A program made the translations under genes and the position numbers. The notes beneath the pieces are model-generated. The model was not told the origin of the DNA and searched no databases. It was given only the letters and a program-made list of their open reading frames with translations. Positions 16,640 through 25,243 of a stretch of 34,693 bases of DNA are shown one piece after another; position 1 is the stretch's first letter; the number at the start of each line of letters is the position of its first letter. Origin of the DNA: Willaertia magna (Eukaryota; Heterolobosea; Eutetramitea; Acrasida; Naegleriidae); contig CADWAF010000752.1 of assembly GCA_902984215.1 (NCBI GenBank), positions 1 through 34,693 on the forward strand, in the 5' to 3' direction.

Positions 16640-17452
16640 ATGTTCAAAAAACAACTGTGGACCGATTTGAATAGAAGTAGCGAAACAACACCAATAGATA
16701 AGATTATTAAAAATATAGAAAATGTAAATAATGAATTATTAAATTCTAGTACTTCTTCTAATCAATCAGAAATAAAAAAAGTAGTTTTACTTTCTACCGG
16801 TTCATATAATCCAATTCATAAGATGCATGTCAAAACTTTTTATTTAGCTAAAAAGACATTAGAACAAAAGTATAACATGAAGGTTGTTGGCGCTTTCCTC
16901 TCTCCTTCTCATGATTCTTATGTTGAATCAAAATTACGTCAAGATTACATTCCAATAAAACATAGAAGAGCTATGGCAGAATTATCAATTAAAGAAGAAG
17001 AAGAAGAAATGAATAATAAAAATAGTGATTTCCTCTGTTTTGATGGATGGGAATCTAGTGTCAATGGATTTATAGATTTTCCTCAAGTGACATTATCTTT
17101 AAGTTCATATTTAAAAGAAGTAATACCAAATGAGAATATATTAGTTTTGTATTTATGTGGATCTGATCATTTCTTTAGATGTGGAACTTTACATTCATTA
17201 AGGAATAAAGAGAAAACTCATGGTGTTGGGGTTTGTGTATTAAAGAGACCTTCTCATCATGAGGGAGTGATGCCATTAAATTTATTATTAAAACCTTATC
17301 TTTCTTCAATTTACATTGTAGAAACAACAATGGAAGAAGATTGTTCTTCTACAAAGATTAGAACCTTAGCGAAGGAAGGTAAAAGTATTTCAGAATTTGT
17401 TTATCCTTCTGTTGAAGAATATATGAGAAATAATAAAATTTATTATGAATAA
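16640..17452 (+). CDS. Nicotinamide mononucleotide adenylyltransferase family
   Basis: 270 aa, nucleotidyltransferase fold. VVLLSTGSYNPIHKMHVKTF (about 47-66) carries the ATP-binding GSxNPxHxxH motif. Next come SPSHDSY, the IPIKHRRAMAEL helix and the DGWES motif expected in eukaryotic NMNAT. LYLCGSDHFFRCG is the central strand with GSD, and SSTKIRTLAKEG (about 236) is the second ATP-binding signature. NMNAT makes NAD from NMN and ATP. The first 45 residues are a poorly conserved Ser/Asn-rich extension. No organelle signal is obvious. The stop TAA lies within AATAAA. It starts only 70 bases after the 7TM-RGS stop. Confidence 0.88.
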   Translation: MFKKQLWTDLNRSSETTPIDKIIKNIENVNNELLNSSTSSNQSEIKKVVLLSTGSYNPIHKMHVKTFYLAKKTLEQKYNMKVVGAFLSPSHDSYVESKLRQDYIPIKHRRAMAELSIKEEEEEMNNKNSDFLCFDGWESSVNGFIDFPQVTLSLSSYLKEVIPNENILVLYLCGSDHFFRCGTLHSLRNKEKTHGVGVCVLKRPSHHEGVMPLNLLLKPYLSSIYIVETTMEEDCSSTKIRTLAKEGKSISEFVYPSVEEYMRNNKIYYE

Positions 17453-17744
17453 ATTGTAGTAGGTACTCACTCATTTTCAACTAAGCCTTTTCAACAAATA
17501 TAATTGACGCATATAATATATTCAATGATAATTTCAAATTCAATACATAATGTTACCTCTTCCCAAACGTTACTTCAATTACGGACATAATGCTGGATAT
17601 AAATGTTTTTATCTCGGCAGACAAGATTAAAAAAAGTCAAGTTCATGAATATTTGAGGATTTTTGTCTACTGAACTAAACAATTCAAAAAAAAAACAACT
17701 ACTAGTCATTAGTAAATTATCTCTTTATCAAATAGTTCAATAAG
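17453..17744. other. Intergenic region before the desaturase gene
   Basis: 292 bp with the NMNAT 3' end and the promoter of the phytoene desaturase gene. A poly-A tract lies at about 17687-17696. Nothing coding is seen. Confidence 0.4.
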
Positions 17745-19307
17745 ATGCCGGGACGAGTCGGGGTAGTAGGGACGGGACCTGGGGGTCTTACCACTGCAAT
17801 GCTTTTACAGAGCAAAGGTTTTAATGTAACCTTGTTTGAAAAGGCACCAATTGTAGGAGGAAGAACAAGTACATTGAAAGTTGGTCATTCAAAATTTGAC
17901 TTGGGTCCTACTTTCTTAATGATGAAATTTGTATTAGATAGATGTTTTCAAGATGCAGGTCTAAACAGCAATGATTATTTAAATTTCCAAAAGTTATCTC
18001 CAATGTATAGATTACAATATAATGCTAATCAATTCTTAGATTGTTATGATGTTTCAGAAAAGTCTTCAATGATTAGAGAATTACAAAAAGTATTCCCAGA
18101 AGATGCTAAGGGGTATGAAGAATGGGTTGAATGGGAAACTCAAAGATATATTAAATTAATTCCATTACTTCAAAAAGCCTATTCATCTCATACTGATGTT
18201 ATTAATTTTGATGCAATTAAAGCCTTGAAATATATGCAATTCGGTAAATCAATTCATGAAATGTTGGGTGATTTTTATAAAAATCCTTTAATGAAATTAT
18301 CATTTAGTTTTCAAGCAAAATATATTGGAATGAGTCCATTCACTTGTCCAGCATTCTTTGGTTTAATTCCTTTTGTTGAACATGCTTTTGGTGTTTATCA
18401 TGTTGAGGGAGGTTTGAGTGAAATATCTAATCAAATGGCGAATATAATAACTCAAAGAGGAGGTGATATAAAGTTAAATACTCCAGTAAAGGAATTGATT
18501 ATTGACAGAAATAAGAAAGTTAAGGGTGTCAAAGTAATAGAAAATGGTCAAGAGAGTGAATATCTATTTGATGATGTTGTCCTTAATGCTGACTTTAGTT
18601 ATGCAGTTAATCATTTAATTCCAAATTCCGAAAGTTTACTTTCTCAATGGAAACCAAGTAAATTAGCAAAGAAAAAGTTTAGTTGTTCTACTTATATGTT
18701 GTACTTGGCATTAGATAAGGTTTATGATAATTTACAACATCATACCATTTCATTCGCTGATAATTATGACAAAAATTTAAAAGCTATAACTAATGGAGAT
18801 CTCACAGACGATTTGTCAATTTATGTCAGAAATTCTGCTATAAACGATAAAAAAGTAAGTCCAGAAGGAAAATCTGGTATTTATATCCTCGCACCAATAC
18901 CAAACTTAAGCAGCAGTCAAGGTAAAATTGATTGGACAAATCATAATACTGTAGATAAAGCTAGAGATATAGTGTTGAAGCATGTAGAAAAGAGAATTGG
19001 AATACATGATATAAGGGATCATATTGAGGATGAATTGTCCATAACACCTTTGGAATGGCAAGAAAACTATAATGTATATAATGGTTCTGTGTTCTCATTA
19101 GCACATAATCTTCTCCAAATGCTTTCTTTTAGACCTAGAAATAAGTTTAATGAGCTAGATGGATTATATTTAACAGGAGCTCACACTTCCCCTGGTAGTG
19201 GTTTGCCTACAATATTTGAATCTGCTAGAATTGTAAATGAGCTAATTTGCAACAAATATGGTGTAAAATATGAGAGATCTAACTTATTGAACGATTATAA
19301 GCTCTAA
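17745..19307 (+). CDS. Bacterial-type phytoene desaturase (CrtI family)
   Basis: 520 aa FAD-dependent carotenoid desaturase-like oxidoreductase. The dinucleotide-binding motif is VGVVGTGPGGLTTAMLLQSKG (positions 5-25; GxGxxG at 9-14), followed by LFEKAPIVGGRTSTL and FDLGPTFLMM. AKYIGMSPFTCPAFF and YHVEGGLSEIS are typical of the CrtI core, and LYLTGAHTSPGSGLPTIFESA is the C-terminal FAD-binding signature. CrtI enzymes introduce double bands of desaturation into phytoene or a related polyene; the exact substrate is not readable. No transit peptide is seen. The sequence is closer in style to bacterial than to plant PDS enzymes, which suggests horizontal transfer. The first 14 codons are strikingly G-rich, unlike the rest. 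The gene faces the receptor kinase with nine bases between the stops. Confidence 0.82.
   Translation: MPGRVGVVGTGPGGLTTAMLLQSKGFNVTLFEKAPIVGGRTSTLKVGHSKFDLGPTFLMMKFVLDRCFQDAGLNSNDYLNFQKLSPMYRLQYNANQFLDCYDVSEKSSMIRELQKVFPEDAKGYEEWVEWETQRYIKLIPLLQKAYSSHTDVINFDAIKALKYMQFGKSIHEMLGDFYKNPLMKLSFSFQAKYIGMSPFTCPAFFGLIPFVEHAFGVYHVEGGLSEISNQMANIITQRGGDIKLNTPVKELIIDRNKKVKGVKVIENGQESEYLFDDVVLNADFSYAVNHLIPNSESLLSQWKPSKLAKKKFSCSTYMLYLALDKVYDNLQHHTISFADNYDKNLKAITNGDLTDDLSIYVRNSAINDKKVSPEGKSGIYILAPIPNLSSSQGKIDWTNHNTVDKARDIVLKHVEKRIGIHDIRDHIEDELSITPLEWQENYNVYNGSVFSLAHNLLQMLSFRPRNKFNELDGLYLTGAHTSPGSGLPTIFESARIVNELICNKYGVKYERSNLLNDYKL
17750..17785 (+). promoter_or_regulatory. G-quadruplex motif on the first codons of the desaturase gene
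   Basis: Five G-tracts (GGG 17750-17752, GGGG 17760-17763, GGG 17769-17771, GGG 17774-17776, GGGGG 17781-17785) with loops of 7, 5, 2 and 4 nt meet the usual G-quadruplex rule on the coding strand, hence also in the mRNA. They encode the Gly-rich FAD-binding turn using GGG codons, rare elsewhere in this window. A regulatory role is inferred. Confidence 0.6.
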
Positions 19308-19316
19308 ATTATTGAA

Positions 19317-22300
19317 CTATACATTAAGTTGTTGATGCATGGATAATAATTTTTCAACTATAACATCAAACGAATATCTATCATTAGGATTTTGAATCCA
19401 ACAGATTTTCATTAATTCTATATACTGTTCGATTACTTTAAATAAATTACTATTTTTCTCTTCTAACTTCATAAAATTGTCACTCCAAATTTCAAGTTGA
19501 TGTCTATAAATAAATGGAATGACAGGCCTTAATCCTTTTACTACTAACATTGGTACTCTGTAGGCAACTGACAATTCATCTTTTTGATCATTCTCCTTAG
19601 AAAAGAAATAAATCTTTTGTGAATTAGAAACATATGGAGATTCCTCAAAGAATAATTCCCACATTATAATTGCAAAACTATAAACATCTAAGGAAGGTCC
19701 AATAGTTAAATTTGAACTGTCATTCATCAATTCAGGAGCCATGTAGAATAGAGAACCTACATTAGTTGTAAAGCTAGTTTGGGTGTTATTGGAAACTAAT
19801 CTCGATAAACCAAAGTCACATACTTTAGCTGATCCTTGTTGATCTAATAAGATATTACCTGGTTTTAAATCACGATGTAAAATACTATATGGTTTTAGAT
19901 TATGAAGATAACTAACTCCACTGGCAACATCCAATAATATTTTTATCTTTTGTGAAAATGTTAATGGTTCAACTCCAGCCTTAGATTGGTAAATTGCTTT
20001 TTGCAAGCTGCCTCTTGGCATATATTCAACAACCATATATTTTCTAGTTTCTGCTAAGCTTACACCAAAGAATGTGACAATATGAGGGTTTCTTAAATTA
20101 CTTAAAAGAGCTGCTTCTTTTTCAAATTCTTCATTATTATCATCTTCATCCATTCTTAAAGCTTTAACAGCTACATCCGTTGCTTTCCATTGAGCTAAAT
20201 AAACTGTACCAAAGCCTCCTTCTCCAATCTTCTTAATAATTTTAATTTCGTCAGTTGGAATTATATTATTCAATTGATTTGACAAGTTTCTATGTTTTTT
20301 CTTCAATTTATCATTTTCCAACATTTCAGAATTTGAAAGTTTTTGGTAGTCACTTTGAATTAAAGAATTTTGTTGTATGTCATCATCAAGAGTGTTACCA
20401 AATATAAAATTTGGATCCAACAATCTTTTCTCCATATCTCTTTCTGCCTTTTCTCTTCTACTCCATTTTCTATATTTTCTAAGTAAACTCAAAAAATAAT
20501 AACCTATTAATGATCCAAAACCTATTCCAAAAAGAAAGATTATTAATCCACCAATAACTGAAAATATTATGACAATTGTTAACGGGAATTTTGGTTGACA
20601 AACATATTCTGGTTTGGAAAAACGATCTGAAGTAGAGAATAAATCCATTCCATCTGGGCATGGGAGAACATTTAAAGAAAAGTTTCTTCTGGAGGTTCCA
20701 AACGATAACTCAACATTAAGAGTTTCATCCCTTACATTAATATTTTTCAATCTTACCTCCATTGTAACATTAAAAGGATATGACTTCATACTAATTTTAT
20801 GGTAAAGAGTTATATTGTCACTTGTTGATGATAAGCCAACCATTTCATTGAAATGTAAAATATTGTTTTGAAAATGATCTGACACCCCAAAAATAGTAAT
20901 ATTCACAATTTCACCTGGATAAATATTAATAATATCATTGTCATTCTTATAATCTACATCCTTAATATTTGATGCAAAATTAGTACCATAAATTGCTACA
21001 TTATTAACAGTTTTAATAGAAGTAGTAGAAGGAAGTCTGGAATCAATCAGAAATATACCACCTCCATACATCATAGCCCAATTTGTTTCCATTCTACAAT
21101 CTTCAATAGTCATTCCACTTTCCCCCAAAGAAGAATAAAGAAATAGAGCTCCCCCTCTTACTGCAAAATTGTCAGTAAAAGAAACATTATCATAACGTAA
21201 ATCATTTCCCAATTCAATGTGAGTCATTGCTCCACCACTTCCATCACAATCATACATATCTTTACTTCTTATATTGGGGCAATCCACAACCCCTGCATAT
21301 GCAACCATATTTCTTTTAAATAAAGTGGACATTAGTACGGTTGGTCTAGTTGTATTCAAATAAAGAGCACCCCCTGACAAAAAAGAATAATTTTCAATAA
21401 ATTCTAAACCAAAATAACCTGAAACAGTTAAGGATTGAGCTGTCTCAATTATGTATAAAGCCCCTCCTTTTCCCTTTAAGGCTTTGTTATTATTAAATTT
21501 ACAATCTGTTATAATTAATTGATTGTATGATTTTCCACCTAAATTAGGAAGTATTTGAAGAGCACCTCCATTCATTTCTGCAATGTTTCCAATAAAAATA
21601 CTTCGTTCCACTCCAATTGCACCAAAAATATTTTGTAAAGATACAACTCCTCCAGAATATGCTCTATTATTTGTAAATGTTGAGTCTGATATTAATAATC
21701 TAAAACAATTATTAATTGTGATTAAACTATCCATTGGTGAATTGTTATTTGACATTTCTAGTGTATCAAATACAATATCTGATGCTTGCTCAATTTTAAT
21801 AAAAGGTCTTCTACCATTATTATACTTAAATTCTTCAAAATTTATATAAAACACAAGTAAAAAATTAAATAAAGGGATTGTAGGACCTGTTAATGCTGAA
21901 GTAGGGATAAAAGTGCAATTTTTGAATTTAATAGAGGATATTGTTCCAAATGAACTACTTGACCCCTCACGCTTTTCAATAAAGGTTACTTTTTCAAAAG
22001 CAACTGAATTAGTGCTATGAAGATTAAGCAAGGCAATTTCTAGCGTTGAATTTGTCACAGATATCTCTCCTAAATTGAAAAGTAAAATATCTCTACAATT
22101 AAAAAGTGTGTCAATAATATGAACAATTGATTCCCTTGAACTGTCAGCACTAAGCGTTAGTGATTGTAAATTAATTGTAGATCCATTAAATATTACAGAA
22201 GTACTTAATCTATAAGGAAAATTAAATGTTCCACTAAAAGAAGACTGTTGAATAATTGTCTTAAAGTCCTTATTACATGAATACCTTACACTTTCAATTT

Positions 22301-22781
22301 CAGATTGATAAAAAGTTGAGCAATCAATCGTCATATTTTGTAATTTAATTTGTTGAAAAGAGAAAGAATATTTTTTGTTATCTAAATCAATTAGAGGTTT
22401 ATCATTGCAGAAAATACTATACCTTTCATTACTTCCAAAAGAAGTAAATATGAGGTTAGTGTTTGGTAGAACATTAGGAAGTTTTAAATTGCAATTATTA
22501 CTTTGATTATTCAAGTGACTCATAATGAATAGCGTGATAGATATTGTCTCTGCATTTAATTGTTGAACTTTATCACCAATTACCTCTAACACTTCTTTCA
22601 GGGATTGACAAGGTGTTTCCGTTGTATTGCAAAATCTATTGTCTCTAACAATAGGGCTATTAGAATCTACATAAAAAACTAAGTCACCATCATGAATTGA
22701 AAACTGTGAGAAGACTAAGTTTCCTGAAACACAAACCATTAGTAGGAAGAGAATGCAAAAATAAACATGATTCTTTGACAT
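19317..22781 (-). CDS. Receptor kinase: Pmp-like beta-helix ectodomain and TKL kinase
   Basis: 1154 aa from the ATG at 22781, which starts a clean signal peptide (HVYFCILFLLMVCVSG). An ATG 13 codons upstream is in frame but would bury it. The ectodomain (to about 730) has repeats between about 365 and 600 of the form F-x-x-N-x-A...GGAL (FIGNIAEMNGGALQI, FTDNFAVRGGALFL, and others), resembling the Pmp/right-handed beta-helix family. A transmembrane helix lies at about 731-760 (IVIIFSVIGGLIIFLFG). The kinase domain spans about 845-1140: GEGGFGTVYLA, VAVKAL, ILHRDLKPGNIL, VCDFGLSRL, YMAPEL, all catalytic residues present, tyrosine-kinase-like class with probable Ser/Thr specificity (HRDLKPGN). 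The likely role is sensing surface or bacterial ligands; the ligand is unknown. There is no intron. Confidence 0.88.
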   Translation of the reverse strand: MSKNHVYFCILFLLMVCVSGNLVFSQFSIHDGDLVFYVDSNSPIVRDNRFCNTTETPCQSLKEVLEVIGDKVQQLNAETISITLFIMSHLNNQSNNCNLKLPNVLPNTNLIFTSFGSNERYSIFCNDKPLIDLDNKKYSFSFQQIKLQNMTIDCSTFYQSEIESVRYSCNKDFKTIIQQSSFSGTFNFPYRLSTSVIFNGSTINLQSLTLSADSSRESIVHIIDTLFNCRDILLFNLGEISVTNSTLEIALLNLHSTNSVAFEKVTFIEKREGSSSSFGTISSIKFKNCTFIPTSALTGPTIPLFNFLLVFYINFEEFKYNNGRRPFIKIEQASDIVFDTLEMSNNNSPMDSLITINNCFRLLISDSTFTNNRAYSGGVVSLQNIFGAIGVERSIFIGNIAEMNGGALQILPNLGGKSYNQLIITDCKFNNNKALKGKGGALYIIETAQSLTVSGYFGLEFIENYSFLSGGALYLNTTRPTVLMSTLFKRNMVAYAGVVDCPNIRSKDMYDCDGSGGAMTHIELGNDLRYDNVSFTDNFAVRGGALFLYSSLGESGMTIEDCRMETNWAMMYGGGIFLIDSRLPSTTSIKTVNNVAIYGTNFASNIKDVDYKNDNDIINIYPGEIVNITIFGVSDHFQNNILHFNEMVGLSSTSDNITLYHKISMKSYPFNVTMEVRLKNINVRDETLNVELSFGTSRRNFSLNVLPCPDGMDLFSTSDRFSKPEYVCQPKFPLTIVIIFSVIGGLIIFLFGIGFGSLIGYYFLSLLRKYRKWSRREKAERDMEKRLLDPNFIFGNTLDDDIQQNSLIQSDYQKLSNSEMLENDKLKKKHRNLSNQLNNIIPTDEIKIIKKIGEGGFGTVYLAQWKATDVAVKALRMDEDDNNEEFEKEAALLSNLRNPHIVTFFGVSLAETRKYMVVEYMPRGSLQKAIYQSKAGVEPLTFSQKIKILLDVASGVSYLHNLKPYSILHRDLKPGNILLDQQGSAKVCDFGLSRLVSNNTQTSFTTNVGSLFYMAPELMNDSSNLTIGPSLDVYSFAIIMWELFFEESPYVSNSQKIYFFSKENDQKDELSVAYRVPMLVVKGLRPVIPFIYRHQLEIWSDNFMKLEEKNSNLFKVIEQYIELMKICWIQNPNDRYSFDVIVEKLLSMHQQLNV

Positions 22782-22863
22782 TTTTAATTTAGTTGTTTTT
22801 TCAAAAATAACAACAATCATTTATATCACATGGTTTGAACCCTTCACAAGCAGTGGAAAAGAC

Positions 22864-25058
22864 TTAATCATCGTAATCGCCTTCATCAATATCTCCTTCA
22901 GCAAAGAGCAGTGTGAAAGCCTCTTGAGGTACTTGTACAGATCCCAATTGTTTCATCTTCTTTTTACCTTCCTTTTGTTTCTCTAATAACTTACGTTTTC
23001 TTGTGATATCACCACCATAACATTTGGCAGTAACATTCTTTCTAAATGCCTTTAGTTTCTCACTAGCTATCACTTTTGTTCCAATAGCACATTGTATACT
23101 GACTTCGAACATTTGTCTGGAAATTAATTTTCTTAATTTTGAAACAACCTCTCTAGCTTTGAAATAAGCTTTGCTTTCATGAACTATGTAAGATAAAGCA
23201 TCTACAGGATCTTTGTTAAGCATAACTGTTAGTTTCACAACATCAGATTTTTCATATCCTGCTTCCTCATAATCTAATGTGGCATAACCTTTAGTAGCGG
23301 ATTTAAGTTTATCGAAAAAGTCATAAATCATTTCATTCAAAGGAATTTTGTATTGCATAGAAACTCTTTCTTCAGAGAAATATTCCAAATTAACTTGAAC
23401 TCCACGTCGTTCTTGACAAAGAGACATGATTGAACCTACATATTCTCTTGGTGTCATAATATTACAATTTGCAATAGGTTCAAATACTTCCATTCCTTCT
23501 GTTTCCTCTGGGAAATCATTTGGGTTATCAATAAATAATACTTTTTCTGATTCTACTGTATTATGTGACGTTCTTTTTCCAGTATTTGGTAAAATTACTT
23601 TATATGTAACTGTTGGGGCTGTTATAATAGTCTCTACTGTATATTCCTGAGATAATCTTTGTTTGAAAACATCCATGTGTAATAATCCTAAAAATCCACA
23701 TCTGAAACCAGTTCCTAGAGCAGCACTTGTTTCTTTTTCTATGGTAACACTTCTATCTGTCAATAATAACTTATCTATAACATCTCTCAATTTTTCAAAA
23801 TCCTTAGAATCTAAAGGGTAAATACCAGCATAAACCATTGGTCTAGCTTGTTTAAATCCAGGCAAAGGCTCTATAGAAGTGTCACTTAGATAAAGTGTGT
23901 CACCAATTTGAGCTTCCTTAGTACTTTTCATTCCACAAATTAAATAACCAACTTGTCCTTGATATAATTTATCTACAGGGACTTGATCAGGATTAAGTAT
24001 ACCTAGTTTTGAAACTTGATATTTTGTAGGCTTAGATGTTGATTTTACATTGTTTGCTGAATAAACAAAATCACCAACTTCTACAACTCCTTGTGAAATA
24101 TAAACTAATGAAACTACACCAAAATATTCATCATACCAAGAATCAAAAATTAAAGCCTTTAAGGCGTTTGGTGTTTCTGACTTTTCAGTAGAAGTTTTTA
24201 AAGGTTTTGGTGGAGGCACCCGTTCAATAACAGCTGGAAGGATTTGATTACAATTCAAACCTGATTTAGCACTAACTTTAAGTATTTCCTCCTTTTCACA
24301 TCCCAATATTTTAATCATTTCTTTTTCAACTATTTCAGGTTGAGAAGTTTGTTGGTCAATTTTGGTGATTACAGGAATAATTGTTAAATCTTGTTCCAAA
24401 GCTAAAAAATAATTTGCTAAAGTTTGAGCTTGAATTCCTTGTCCTGAATCTACTAGTAAAAGACAACCATCACATGCTCCCATACTTCTACTCACTTCAT
24501 AGTTAAAATCTACATGTCCCTATTAAAAATTATTTTAATATATTTTAAAAATTATGAACTACATACAGGTGTATCAATTAAATTTAATAAATAGCGAACT
24601 CCTTTATATTCATAAAACATGGCACATGATTGAGCCTTAACTGTTATTCCTCTTTCTCTTTCTACTTGTAAACGATCCAAAAATTGGGCATTATCTTTTA
24701 ATATTTCAGGTGTTATTGTTCCAGTTTCTTTTAATAAATAATCTGCTAAAGTACTTTTACCATGGTCTATGTGAGCAATGATACAAAAATTTCTTATACG
24801 GTCTGGTGTAAATTCCGATAAATCTATTTCTGCTTTATTTAATTCTTTTATTTTCTTTGAGGTAACTACATTGTGATGTCGGAAAGGAGAAGATGATGTT
24901 TTTAAATTATTATGTCCAAATAATTTATCATTTCCGAAGCAATTATTATTCATTAAAAAAGATGTAGGTGAATTATATATTATTGTTGAAAAAGTTATTG
25001 GTGAGATAAGTGCGTGACGCTTTTTGGCGCTGCATGATAGAAGCCTTGAGCGCAACAT
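22864..25058 (-). CDS. GUF1: Mitochondrial translation factor GUF1 (EF4/LepA)
   Basis: Two exons (25058-24567, 24519-22864) across a 47-nt intron with a GTATGT donor give 715 aa. The GTPase binds mitochondrial ribosomes and back-translocates or remodels stalled ones. G1 AHIDHGKST lies at about residue 95; G2 is in [11 protein letters not shown]3 DTPGHVDF is rebuilt exactly by the splice between DTP and GHVD; G4 is TKID, G5 SAKSGLN. The LepA-specific C-terminus is present ([20 protein letters not shown] and [20 protein letters not shown]). The basic, Ser-rich first 60 residues ([18 protein letters not shown]) suit a mitochondrial presequence. It is slightly longer than animal GUF1 (about 670) because of that leader. 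Confidence 0.95.
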
Positions 25059-25218
25059 TTTTTAATATTTTTAAAAAAAATAATTAATTTTTAAGTGAAT
25101 TATGTCAAGAATTTTCTTTGTAACAGTTGTACTGGAGTTATTTGTAACCTATCGCTGAAGATTCAAAAGAAACCGGTTGATGGTACATAATAGGAACGGC
25201 TAGTCGATCAAAATTATA

Positions 25219-25242
25219 ATGTTTGTTCTGTCAAAAAATTGA
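25219..25242 (+). promoter_or_regulatory. Possible 7-codon upstream ORF
   Basis: ATG TTT GTT CTG TCA AAA AAT TGA ends one base before the ATG of the secreted hydrolase gene (25244) in another frame. If transcription starts upstream, it could dampen translation. The transcription start is unknown. Confidence 0.25.
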
Positions 25243-25243
25243 G

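Noticed and set aside
22782..22820. Upstream ATG for the receptor kinase
   Set aside because: It adds 13 charged or polar residues before a clean signal peptide; the ATG at 22781 has the better context.
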